From assembly GCF_001723605.1 (NCBI RefSeq), contig NZ_CP017111.1:1736001-1800000 (forward strand): a stretch of 64,000 nt of DNA. The letters run 5' to 3'. Of the stretch, positions 17,613-25,572 are shown piece after piece; position 1 is the first letter of the stretch; each line of letters opens with the position of its first letter. Both the position numbers and the translations under genes were made by a program. The notes below the pieces were generated by a model, which was given only the letters and a program-made list of their open reading frames with translations, did not search any database and had not been told where the DNA came from. This DNA is from Sulfurospirillum halorespirans DSM 13726. Its GTDB lineage: Bacteria > Campylobacterota > Campylobacteria > Campylobacterales > Sulfurospirillaceae.

Positions 17613-19195
17613 TTTTCGACCTTTGGCTCTTCATGTTTTTTTGCGAAAAGTTTATTGACGTAAAACTGCTGTACGATAGATGCTAAATTGTTGGTAAACC
17701 AGTACAGGGTTAAACCTGCAGGGAAGGTTACAAAGAAGAAGGTAAAGATAAGGGGTAAAAACTTCATAATCTTCTCTTGCATTGGATCTGTAAAGGTTGT
17801 TGGCGTAATGCGTTGGTGTAAGAACATCGTAATACCCATCAAAATTGGAAGAATAAAATAAGGATCTTTAATCGCTAGATCGTTTACCCATAAAATCCAC
17901 TCAGCACCTTTGAGCTCAATTGCATTTTGTAAAACACGGTACACTGCAAAGAAAACAGGAATTTGTAAAAGAATCGGCAAACACCCACCCATTGGGTTAG
18001 CGCCATTTTTCTTGTACAGTTCCATCATATGGGTATTGAGTTTTTGCTTATCATCCCCATATTTTTTCTGTAACTCTTTGACTTTTGGCGCAAGCTCTTT
18101 GAGCTTGTTCATCGAAACCATACCTTTGTACGTTAAAGGATAGAGCACTAAACGAACGATAATCGTCATACCTACAATTGCCCAACCCCAGTTACCAAAA
18201 ATACCATGAAGGAACGCAAGCAGTGAAAAAAGTGGTTTGGAGATAAACGTAAAGAAACCGTACTCAATAACATCCGTCAGTTCAGGGTTAATCGCATGAA
18301 GTTTTACATGCTCTTTGGGTCCAATGTAACCACTGAGTTTAAAATCGTCATTGCCTTTGACAAATAAAAGAGGATCTTTATCTTTGCCCACAGAGACAAC
18401 ACTCTCTAAGCCTTTGTCTAACTCATAAAAAAACGTCGTGTAGTATTTATCCGCACCTGCTACGATTTTAGCATTTGCAAAATGCTCATCGCCTTTTGCA
18501 CTACCATCATCAATCGTCTTAATACTGCCATCTGCTTTTTTAATCAATGCGCCATGGAAGGTATAACTATCAACCGCAAGGCTTGGTCTAAAACCAGGAG
18601 AGATGAAGTACTCTTTTGGCGTTGAAAGCTTTACATGTAAATCATATCTGCCTGATGGAAAGAAGGTAATCGTTTTTGTCACAACAACATTACTGAGTGT
18701 TTGTGTTAAAACAATACTACCACCATTTTCATTCACATCGACAGTATCTTTGTCTGCGCTGTACGACATAACAAACGCATCTTCGTTAACAGCTTTGTCA
18801 CTAAATCGAATTTCAAGGGGTAAAAGTGCTTGAGAAGCATCGATAAGCTGAAAACGCCCACCGTTATCGTCTTTATATTTGCCCTCTTCAAGATAAAACT
18901 TTGCAATTCTGCCAAGTCTGTCGATCTGAACCTCATACCCTGCCGCTTTAATCGTTGCAATCGTCTCACCCAATTTTGATGGGCTCGTAGGCGCACCTGC
19001 AATATCAACGCTACTGGCAGATTTTACATCAGCAGGTGCACTAGTCGTTGTGGTTGGCGTTGCATTTTGTTCAAGTGAAGTGGTTTCAATCGGAGGATTT
19101 TTGGGGATAAAAAAATGATCATACAGAGCAAAAAATAAAAATGATAGTACAGTGGCAAGTATAATGCGCATCTGAGGAGTAAGTTTATCTGTCAC
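17609..19195 (-). CDS. yidC: YidC membrane protein insertase
   Basis: 528 residues. N-terminal membrane anchor at about 8-25, a large periplasmic beta domain (~60-320), and the conserved insertase core with five membrane helices from ~330 (GNWGWAIVGMTIIVRLVLYPL, GGCLPILLQIPVFFAVY, then LPLIFTFFFVTFPAGLTLYW). It inserts proteins into the inner membrane alone or with Sec. It follows yidD with a 10-base gap and precedes jag with a 4-base overlap. One TACATGTA copy (18632-18639) is read as DLHVK in the periplasmic domain. Confidence 0.97.
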   Translation of the reverse strand: MTDKLTPQMRIILATVLSFLFFALYDHFFIPKNPPIETTSLEQNATPTTTTSAPADVKSASSVDIAGAPTSPSKLGETIATIKAAGYEVQIDRLGRIAKFYLEEGKYKDDNGGRFQLIDASQALLPLEIRFSDKAVNEDAFVMSYSADKDTVDVNENGGSIVLTQTLSNVVVTKTITFFPSGRYDLHVKLSTPKEYFISPGFRPSLAVDSYTFHGALIKKADGSIKTIDDGSAKGDEHFANAKIVAGADKYYTTFFYELDKGLESVVSVGKDKDPLLFVKGNDDFKLSGYIGPKEHVKLHAINPELTDVIEYGFFTFISKPLFSLLAFLHGIFGNWGWAIVGMTIIVRLVLYPLTYKGMVSMNKLKELAPKVKELQKKYGDDKQKLNTHMMELYKKNGANPMGGCLPILLQIPVFFAVYRVLQNAIELKGAEWILWVNDLAIKDPYFILPILMGITMFLHQRITPTTFTDPMQEKIMKFLPLIFTFFFVTFPAGLTLYWFTNNLASIVQQFYVNKLFAKKHEEPKVEK

Positions 19196-19205
19196 GAGAT
19201 TCCCT

Positions 19206-19544
19206 TTAATTCGTTGTTTTAAAAGCTTTTATAACATAAAAACTTTGCTTGTTTTTTGGCACAAACCAAAAAGTAATACGATGCGCGTGTGGTTGTTTGA
19301 GAGAAAGAGGAAGAGGAGATGCAAATTTTTTAGTCACGACTGGATAGTCGATTCCGCCAGCAAAAAGCTGATTACACCTCAAAATGCGTATAAAACTATA
19401 AAAGATAGCTTTTAAAAAACTATTGTGTAGAAGTTGCTCTTTCGCATATTGCGAACACGTAGGATAATACCTACAACTTCCATAGCCAATCAGTGTAAAA
19501 AACTTCTGATAAAGCTTTATCAACATCAGCGCTAAAGAGTTCAT
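19206..19544 (-). CDS. yidD: YidD membrane protein insertion efficiency factor
   Basis: 112 residues with the family signature CRYYPTCSQYAKEQL and RCNQLFAGGIDYPV. The N-terminal amphipathic helix ([15 protein letters not shown]) associates with the inner face of the membrane. Aids YidC-dependent insertion. Its ATG overlaps the rnpA TGA (ATGA). Slightly longer at the C terminus than many YidD proteins, with a basic tail. Confidence 0.93.
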   Translation of the reverse strand: MNSLALMLIKLYQKFFTLIGYGSCRYYPTCSQYAKEQLLHNSFLKAIFYSFIRILRCNQLFAGGIDYPVVTKKFASPLPLSLKQPHAHRITFWFVPKNKQSFYVIKAFKTTN

Positions 19545-19879
19545 TCTTTAACACAGTTTAATTTTTTCACAGACCATAAAATGCCTTTTTTTAAAACATC
19601 ATACGGAATGTGATTAATCTTCTCTTTTGCTACAAAAACATACACGCCATTTTGTAAAGTGTGTTGAATTTCTAAAAAGATAGCCCGAAGTCTTCTTTTG
19701 GCTAAATTTCGCTTGATAGCATTACCGACTTTTTTACTTGCCGTAAAGCCAACTCTTTTTGCTGTATCGTTATTGTAAAAGACTAAAGCACCTTCATAAT
19801 GCCATTTTTTTGCATGGTTATAAACGTATGAATACTCTCTCGTTGCCTTGAGAGTTTCATAATCCTTTAAACGGCCAAT
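19541..19879 (-). CDS. rnpA: RnpA, protein subunit of RNase P, non-canonical start
   Basis: The frame reads [36 protein letters not shown] and [12 protein letters not shown], an unmistakable RnpA with the conserved basic RNR-type helix, and ends in TGA overlapping the yidD ATG. No ATG, GTG or TTG occurs in this frame between an upstream TAG and the conserved core. The most suitable codon is ATT (19877-19879), with AAGG 9 bases upstream, giving 112 residues and an 11-base overlap with rpmH. An ATG at about 19856 lies in another frame and would need a frameshift. Either an AUU start, reinitiation after rpmH, or a sequence error. Confidence 0.85.
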   Translation of the reverse strand: MGRLKDYETLKATREYSYVYNHAKKWHYEGALVFYNNDTAKRVGFTASKKVGNAIKRNLAKRRLRAIFLEIQHTLQNGVYVFVAKEKINHIPYDVLKKGILWSVKKLNCVKE

Positions 19880-20001
19880 CTGCTTCTACCTTTAGCACGA
19901 CGTGCTGCGATAACTTTACGTCCACCCTTAGTTTTCATTCTAAGTCTGAAGCCATGCGTGCGCTTTTTAGGGGTACTATGTGGCTGATACGTTCTTTTCA
20001 T
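19867..20001 (-). CDS. rpmH: ribosomal protein L34
   Basis: 44 residues: begins [18 protein letters not shown] and ends [13 protein letters not shown], the complete highly conserved basic L34 sequence. First gene of rpmH-rnpA-yidD-yidC-jag-mnmE. The TAA stop (19867-19869) lies inside the start region of rnpA, so the two may share a ribosome in the way reported for Thermus rpmH/rnpA. The 100-base region upstream is AT-rich and carries the promoter, though I cannot fix its boxes. Confidence 0.96.
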   Translation of the reverse strand: MKRTYQPHSTPKKRTHGFRLRMKTKGGRKVIAARRAKGRSRLAV

Positions 20002-20104
20002 CAAAAGTTCCTTTACCAAAAAATAATTTTAAGGTATGGATTTTACCTTAGCTTTACTTAAAATTGCATAAGCTTCGATTAAGCCCTGCTTTACATGTAA
20101 GGCT

Positions 20105-21679
20105 TTAGCGAAGCTCCATGACCATTTTTTTCAAAACTTCTTTATCAATTTTAGCTTCACTTGGACTAGTCTGTGGAAGCTTCTCTTTATGGAGAATTAT
20201 GGAAGGGATCATGTGGTTTGGCAAATGCTTTTTAAGCTCAAACACAATTTCATTTTTAGAAATTTCTCTCGCAGCGCTGTAAACCATGACAATCTCTTCT
20301 TCTGTTTTCTCATTTTCAATGGAAAAAACAGCGCATTGTGCAATTAACGGCAATTTATCATGCACGACGCTTTCGATTTCATAAGGGCTGATTCTAAAAC
20401 CACTGACTTTGATCATATCATCCTTGCGCGAAACGAAATAGAGGTAACCCTCCTCATCTCTGTAAACAAAATCACCACTCGCAACGACAATTTCATCGGT
20501 TAAGTCACCCTCTAAATTGACCACTTTATCTAAAATAGCAATGCTTTTATAACGTTTTTGCGTATCTTCTTTGGATTTCCAATAGCCTTTGTAAATATAG
20601 CCTCCGCGATGAATCAACTCACCAATTTCACGAGGCTGACACTCCAGCCCTTGTTCATTAATCACATGAATTTCAACACCAGGGATCGGCTTACCAATCG
20701 AATTGGGACGAATTTTAAGCTGCGCAGGATCGAGGTACGTTGAACGAAACGCTTCGGTCAACCCATGCATCGAATAAAACTTGGCACTTGGATAACGCTC
20801 TTCAATGTCCGCAATCATTTTAGGTGTAATTTTCCCACCCGACGAGGTCACAATGCGCACATTGGCTAAAAGCTTAGCGTTGGGAATACGCTTAGGATCG
20901 CTCTCAAACATCTGCGTGATGTGCGGAGGCATCAGTGGAAGAACCGTTACACCGTCATTGATGAGATGGTTGAAAAAATCTGATGGAAGCACTAAAGAAT
21001 GAAGTGCTAACGTCGCATGATTGTAAATGGAACAGAAAAGTTGGTTAAGACCATAATCTAAGATAAACGGCAATGTTCCAGAGATAACATCACTCTCTTT
21101 AAGTTCAAGGTAGTTTGAAGCGACTCTTGCGCTATCGATGAGATTACGGTGCGTGATGACAATACCACGAGGAAAACCCGTCAAACCAAAACTATAGGTA
21201 ATTGCCGCATTTTTATAGTCGCCAATGTTACATGTAAAGGCATCACTGCAACATTTATAGATCTCTTCAAACGAGACGATGTCGCGCTCACTGGCTTCAT
21301 ACGTGACAACTTTACCGCTAAATTTGATCTCATCAATGCTTTTGATCTTCGATTTATCAGTAATAATACACGTCATGCCACAATCGTTAATGATGTGTTC
21401 CACTTGCTCAGGCTTAAGTAGGCGAGAAATGGGCACAAAAATATATTCGGTTGAAAGCAGTGCCAACATCGCAATAATCTGTTCACTGCTTTTATGCGAA
21501 TAAATACCAATACGTGACCCACTGGGAAGGGCAAGCTCGCTCAGATAGCGCGCGATTTGATTGACTTTACGAAACAAATCAGCATAAGTTAGTTTTTTAG
21601 AGCCATCAATCACCGCCACTTTATCGGGACACGCAACCGCAGCTTTTTCAATCAATGCGCGAATACAGTTTATAGACAT
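20105..21679 (-). CDS. AMP-forming acyl/amino-acid ligase of the mutase operon
   Basis: 524 residues of the adenylate-forming (ANL) superfamily. Motifs: A3-like YSFGLTGFPRGIVITH (about residue 165; the usual SGTTGxPKG loop is altered to FGLTGFPRG), A5 YSMHGLTEAF (~305), A7 SGDFVYRDEEGYLYF followed by SRKDDMIKVSGFRISPYEIE, and an A10-like SPSEAKIDKEVL that could supply the catalytic lysine. No carrier-protein or thioesterase domain is attached. Start overlaps the preceding MutL-like gene by 10 bases. In context it may activate the product of the mutase as CoA ester or acyl-adenylate, but the substrate is unknown. Confidence 0.82.
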   Translation of the reverse strand: MSINCIRALIEKAAVACPDKVAVIDGSKKLTYADLFRKVNQIARYLSELALPSGSRIGIYSHKSSEQIIAMLALLSTEYIFVPISRLLKPEQVEHIINDCGMTCIITDKSKIKSIDEIKFSGKVVTYEASERDIVSFEEIYKCCSDAFTCNIGDYKNAAITYSFGLTGFPRGIVITHRNLIDSARVASNYLELKESDVISGTLPFILDYGLNQLFCSIYNHATLALHSLVLPSDFFNHLINDGVTVLPLMPPHITQMFESDPKRIPNAKLLANVRIVTSSGGKITPKMIADIEERYPSAKFYSMHGLTEAFRSTYLDPAQLKIRPNSIGKPIPGVEIHVINEQGLECQPREIGELIHRGGYIYKGYWKSKEDTQKRYKSIAILDKVVNLEGDLTDEIVVASGDFVYRDEEGYLYFVSRKDDMIKVSGFRISPYEIESVVHDKLPLIAQCAVFSIENEKTEEEIVMVYSAAREISKNEIVFELKKHLPNHMIPSIILHKEKLPQTSPSEAKIDKEVLKKMVMELR

Positions 21680-22872
21680 TTTGGCTCCTTTGATTCATTA
21701 TTTTCCATTCCAAGCGTCCAGATCGCATAGTCGAAATCCATAACAATATTGGGAATAGCATAAAGATTCATCACTTTTTTATAGAAAAATTGCATAATCA
21801 TCTCGACCTCTTCGTACGAGAGCACTTTGGTGATACCACCTGTTAAGACAATGGTTTTAAGTAGTTCTAACTGCAGCGTTACATACAAAGGATGCAGCCT
21901 TGAAACCTTGTACAGTACCAAAAAGATAGAGAGTTGCATTAAAATACGTAACGCTTTTTCGCTCTCCTCTTCTAAGATATTCTCCGTAACATTTAAATAC
22001 GCTAACAATTCATAGACAAACTCATTGTTTTTAGCCGCGAAAATGAGCGTTTCACGAGACTTAAAAACACCAAGCTTTTTAAAGACTAAACGATCATAAC
22101 CGCTTTCACTGACAATGTTATCGCGCACCAAATCACGACTGTAGTGAATATCCGTCGTAGCCCCTCCGATGTCCACAACAATGAACGGATTGACCACTTC
22201 AAAATTGGCATCAATGAGTGGCAAAGAACGGTTAACGATGTACGGTGTTGAATAGATTTGATTCGCCGTGATTTCGTAAAGATGCTTGATGTCCTCTTTG
22301 CCCACAATGTCCGCTTGATAGAGGTTTGTGAGGTACTCTTTCAGCTCGCCACCGTTTACATGTAACTTCTCGGTGATAATGTTTCCAAGCACTTTTAATG
22401 CAGGAATGTGTTCACTTAAAAATGCTACATCTTGTTTGGTGCCCACATAAACGATATTGCTATACTGCACGTTTTTGAGGTAATCAAACAGTTTTTCATC
22501 AAACACCTTGCCAATACCATCAATTCCACCCACAATAATAACAACATCGACCAGTTCGCTAGGCGCTCTGCTCTCCTCAATTTTGCTGTATAAAATCGTA
22601 TCGATGATGTTAATGCCCGAATTGAACGCTATGTTTTTAGCAAACTTCAAACTAAAAGAGTTGGTAAGCCCGATAATCAGCGTGCTTAAACCACCATTGG
22701 CAGAAGAGCAGATAAAAATATCTTCTTTTTGATAGTTTGCAAAAATGTTACCACACTTGGTGATTAAATCATCGTAAATATCTTTTTTAAAATCCCTAAA
22801 ATACTGGCTAATACCGCTTGTCTGGCAGACTTTAAAGTAGGTGCTCCCTACATCGATGAGAAGTTTACTCAT
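21670..22872 (-). CDS. glmL: MutL/GlmL-like reactivating ATPase for a B12 mutase
   Basis: 400 residues, ASKHA (actin/Hsp70-like) fold. Phosphate-binding motif LIDVGSTYFKVCQ at the N terminus, second motif FIVVDIGGATTDIHYS near residue 240, and adenosine motif TIVLTGGITKVLS near 345. In clostridial glutamate mutase operons MutL/GlmL sits between the two subunits and is believed to reactivate the cobalamin enzyme. It is somewhat shorter than typical GlmL (~460). Overlaps the mutase E gene by 4 bases. Not DNA mismatch-repair MutL despite the name. Confidence 0.82.
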   Translation of the reverse strand: MSKLLIDVGSTYFKVCQTSGISQYFRDFKKDIYDDLITKCGNIFANYQKEDIFICSSANGGLSTLIIGLTNSFSLKFAKNIAFNSGINIIDTILYSKIEESRAPSELVDVVIIVGGIDGIGKVFDEKLFDYLKNVQYSNIVYVGTKQDVAFLSEHIPALKVLGNIITEKLHVNGGELKEYLTNLYQADIVGKEDIKHLYEITANQIYSTPYIVNRSLPLIDANFEVVNPFIVVDIGGATTDIHYSRDLVRDNIVSESGYDRLVFKKLGVFKSRETLIFAAKNNEFVYELLAYLNVTENILEEESEKALRILMQLSIFLVLYKVSRLHPLYVTLQLELLKTIVLTGGITKVLSYEEVEMIMQFFYKKVMNLYAIPNIVMDFDYAIWTLGMENNESKEPKCL

Positions 22873-24233
22873 AGCATCGCCCCTATGTCATGGATAATTT
22901 TATTAATCACTTCCGTTTGGCTTTCAGGCAGATTAACTTTTGATTTTTCATAGGCAAAACAGCGATCAGGCAGTGGGAGTTTCCCTTTTTCAATAATGCG
23001 GATATTGCCAGAGTCATCGCGAATGGTGATAACTTCGTTGTGATTGATAATATGCGGTGAAAAAGGTACATCGATCAGACCATTTTTAATCGTATTGAAC
23101 ACTTTACGCCATAAAGTATCGGCAGAATCATTAAAAACAGCGTCCATGATGGCTCGCACTTCCAGCTCCAAGTTCTCCTCTTCCTCTACGTCATGCACTT
23201 GTGGCAGACCTTTGAGCGTGCGAAGCGTGTATTTGGTATTGGCAACCGACTGGGCGTTGCACTGCATGGTGGGGATGCCAAAGGCTTCATCACGCGTTTT
23301 AATGATGATTTTATCGGCTCGTACCATTGCCGCAATGACAGTATTAGTATTAATTAAGGAATCGGAGAGGTTTTTATCGCGTGGAAACGCGCCCATCCAT
23401 TGATGATACACAAGGTTAATGATAGCATCCTCTCCACCAAACATGTTGGCATATTCACGAGCTAGTTTTTTAAGAACATTGGAGGTGACGATGTCTTGCA
23501 TCATCGAGCCATTTTGAGAAAAGCTCACTGAAAACGACTTTACGCCCTCCTCGATGGATAGGAGCATCTCGATGAGCTGAATGACGATGACGATGCATGG
23601 AGGAACGAGTGTTGCGGTCAATGGTCCAAAGGATTCACGGTTGATCGGTTCATTGAGCGTTGAGTACTTCGCGCAGACTTTATCGACGTATTTCCAATAC
23701 AAAAAAGCTTTATCGAGGGGGAAATTTTTTGAGTATGGAAGCATATACGTAATCGGTCCACCTTCGATCTCGAAGATGCCCGAAGCCAGTGCCGTTTCAA
23801 CCAAAAGCCTTGCATCGGGTGTGCCGTGGCGAAGACTGACAGGTTTATTAAAATGTGTCATCATTTTACGCGTTGTACGATAGCCATGATTGACCAGAGG
23901 GTAGCCATTGAGCATATCCATCTCGTTCTCTTCGGAGAGAGTGAGCATCTTTTTTGCCATTGCGTAGTCATTGAGTCTTGTGTTACTATCAATGGTAAGC
24001 GGCAAAACATCAATGTCCGCTTTCATAAACTCTTCGTAGAGTTCAAACATCTTTTTATAGGTCGGAAAACCGCCACGAGGTTGAACAAGAAGTCTGTCAC
24101 GCTTTTTGAAATGATGCGAGATAAACATCTCTTTATTGGCATTGCGAATAAAATCTTCAATCTCATCAAAATCAAAACTATCAGCATACTCATTTCGGGT
24201 GATGACATCACGCTCTTTTTGGAGTAAACTCAT
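22869..24233 (-). CDS. glmE: glutamate (methylaspartate) mutase large subunit-like
   Basis: 454 residues, close to the ~480 of clostridial GlmE/MutE. It has the family's TIM-barrel signatures: SLRHGTPDARLLVETA near residue 140, IEGGPITYMLPYSKNFPLDK near 165, RESFGPLTATLVPPC near 210 and SVSFSQNGSMMQDI near 245. Conserved arginines and glutamates that hold the substrate carboxylates in glutamate mutase lie in these blocks. It would form the catalytic part of a coenzyme-B12 carbon-skeleton mutase with the small subunit encoded just upstream. No methylaspartate ammonia-lyase gene is nearby, so a fermentative role is not indicated. Confidence 0.88.
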   Translation of the reverse strand: MSLLQKERDVITRNEYADSFDFDEIEDFIRNANKEMFISHHFKKRDRLLVQPRGGFPTYKKMFELYEEFMKADIDVLPLTIDSNTRLNDYAMAKKMLTLSEENEMDMLNGYPLVNHGYRTTRKMMTHFNKPVSLRHGTPDARLLVETALASGIFEIEGGPITYMLPYSKNFPLDKAFLYWKYVDKVCAKYSTLNEPINRESFGPLTATLVPPCIVIVIQLIEMLLSIEEGVKSFSVSFSQNGSMMQDIVTSNVLKKLAREYANMFGGEDAIINLVYHQWMGAFPRDKNLSDSLINTNTVIAAMVRADKIIIKTRDEAFGIPTMQCNAQSVANTKYTLRTLKGLPQVHDVEEEENLELEVRAIMDAVFNDSADTLWRKVFNTIKNGLIDVPFSPHIINHNEVITIRDDSGNIRIIEKGKLPLPDRCFAYEKSKVNLPESQTEVINKIIHDIGAML

Positions 24234-24634
24234 GCTCGCTCCTTTACAAAACGCTCTATCTCATCGAGTCCAGTATTAAGATCGACTTGATGAAAGACAA
24301 GATCAAATCCATACGATTTATACTTGGGAATGATGTCACTTTGCGCGGCTTCACCTACGGCTAGATTGCCCCCAATCACAAAAACAACCTCTTTGAGATC
24401 ATATTCGGAGCGCAAAAATTGCAAATCTCGGCACCACCCCTCTGCTTCACCATTAAGTGAAGAGATAAGCAGTATGTCTGCATCTGTTTCGACAACAGCG
24501 TCAATAAACTCTTCCAAAGAAGTATTGACACCAAGGTTAAACACCTCAAAACCTCTCGCTTGTAATGATATATCGATGAGCCTGTTTGCGACAACATGGA
24601 TATCATTACCCACCACACCTGTGACTACTTTCAT
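24230..24634 (-). CDS. glmS: glutamate mutase small, B12-binding subunit-like
   Basis: 134 residues, the usual length. Cobalamin-binding Rossmann domain with the histidine loop GNDIHVVANRL at residues 9-19; canonical DxHxxG has A in place of the last G. Also present are the serine-leucine loop LLISSLNGEAEG (~55) and the GGN motif VIGGNLAVGE (~90), which contacts the nucleotide tail. First gene of glmS-glmE-glmL-ligase, all joined by 4- to 10-base overlaps. No cobalamin riboswitch can be seen in the 85 bases upstream. Confidence 0.9.
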   Translation of the reverse strand: MKVVTGVVGNDIHVVANRLIDISLQARGFEVFNLGVNTSLEEFIDAVVETDADILLISSLNGEAEGWCRDLQFLRSEYDLKEVVFVIGGNLAVGEAAQSDIIPKYKSYGFDLVFHQVDLNTGLDEIERFVKERA

Positions 24635-24687
24635 GGACTGACCTACAATTTGAATGATTTTGCATTCTATCTTAACGTTATTAAAGG

Positions 24688-24693
24688 TATAAT
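24688..24693 (+). promoter_or_regulatory. -10 box of the tetraheme cytochrome gene
   Basis: TATAAT at 24688-24693, 26 bases before the ATG at 24720, in the divergent region between glmS and the cytochrome. The leader would be about 20 bases. No clear -35. Confidence 0.55.
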
Positions 24694-24719
24694 TAACACA
24701 AATTTTCTAAAGTGGATTC

Positions 24720-25079
24720 ATGTCAAAAAAAGCCTTTTTAGTACTCATTCTTCTCATTTTGAGTTTTCAGAGTTTTTTAGTTGCGTGTGGCGGAAGCTGT
24801 TTGGAGTGCCATTCAAAGCTTCGACCTTACATCAACGACCAAAACCATATCGTATTAAATGAGTGCATTACCTGTCACAATAAACCCTCCGAGCAAGGGC
24901 AATGTGGCAAAGACTGTTTCGATTGTCACTCGCGTGAAAAAGTCTACGCTCAAAAAGATGTAAGTGCTCATCAAGAGCTTAAAATCTGTGGAACATGCCA
25001 CAAAGAGACCGTTGATTTTACGCTTCCAAAACGTTCTCAAATTTCCAATCAACAAAATCTAATACAACTCTTCAAATAA
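24720..25079 (+). CDS. small exported tetraheme c-type cytochrome
   Basis: 119 residues. N-terminal signal region at 1-23 (AFLVLILLILSFQSFLVAC); LVAC could be a lipobox, so it may be a lipoprotein. Four CxxCH heme motifs follow in a span of ~65 residues: CLECH, CITCH, CFDCH, CGTCH. Sixth ligands could be the scattered histidines. Size and spacing suggest a periplasmic electron carrier, but no reductase or quinol dehydrogenase gene is adjacent. A gap of 13 bases to the next gene makes a two-gene transcript likely. I do not recognise a named subfamily. Confidence 0.85.
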   Translation: MSKKAFLVLILLILSFQSFLVACGGSCLECHSKLRPYINDQNHIVLNECITCHNKPSEQGQCGKDCFDCHSREKVYAQKDVSAHQELKICGTCHKETVDFTLPKRSQISNQQNLIQLFK

Positions 25080-25092
25080 CCTAGGAGCCCTT

Positions 25093-25572
25093 ATGAAATT
25101 TTACACAGCCGATCTTTGCGATAAATACCCTGAAAATATTCAGGTTCTTGACCCCATCATGAAGTCCTACGGTGGCGCGAAACGCATTATGGGTCAAATT
25201 GTCACCGTTAAACTTTCAGGAAGCAATAAAACACTCATTGCGCTACTCAAAAGCGAAGGATCTGGGCAAATCGCCGTTGTCGATGTTGAGGCAAAGTTCA
25301 CCGCTGTGGTTGGAGACAATCTGATGAAATTTGCTCACGAAAACAACTGGGCTGGCATTATCATCAACGGATACGTTCGTGACACCAAAAATACCAAAGA
25401 GATTGACGTGGGACTTTTTGCCCTTGGAACCTGCCCTAAAAAGACGATGGAAGCATGCGAGGGATCTTTACATGTAAAGATCCATTTTGGAGGAATTGAC
25501 TTTAACGAAGGCGATTATCTCTACGCAGATCGTGACGGCATTATCGTGAGTGCTACACCTTTGGAGATGTAA
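25093..25572 (+). CDS. rraA: RraA family protein (RNase E regulator / HMG aldolase fold)
   Basis: 159 residues covering the whole RraA fold: substrate/metal loop GDNLMKFAHENNWAGIII near 76, then NGYVRDTKNTKEIDVG with the conserved RD, and ALGTCPKKT. Family members either inhibit RNase E or are divalent-metal 4-hydroxy-4-methyl-2-oxoglutarate aldolases. RNase E is generally absent from Campylobacterota, so an aldolase or other role is more plausible. AGGAG precedes the ATG. It contains a 22-base perfect palindrome (25462-25483) read as GSLHVKI, and its end overlaps the next, convergent gene by 20 bases. Confidence 0.85.
   Translation: MKFYTADLCDKYPENIQVLDPIMKSYGGAKRIMGQIVTVKLSGSNKTLIALLKSEGSGQIAVVDVEAKFTAVVGDNLMKFAHENNWAGIIINGYVRDTKNTKEIDVGLFALGTCPKKTMEACEGSLHVKIHFGGIDFNEGDYLYADRDGIIVSATPLEM
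25462..25483. repeat. 22-base perfect palindrome inside rraA
   Basis: The sequence runs GGATCTTTACA and then its exact reverse complement, centred on TACATGTA (25469-25476). It is the longest fully palindromic copy of the repeat family inside a coding region and encodes GSLHVKI without disturbing the RraA alignment as far as I can judge. Confidence 0.9.

Noticed and set aside
24635-24719. Cobalamin riboswitch upstream of the B12-dependent mutase operon
   Set aside because: Only 85 bases separate the divergent starts and no B12-box-like sequence or suitable fold is visible.
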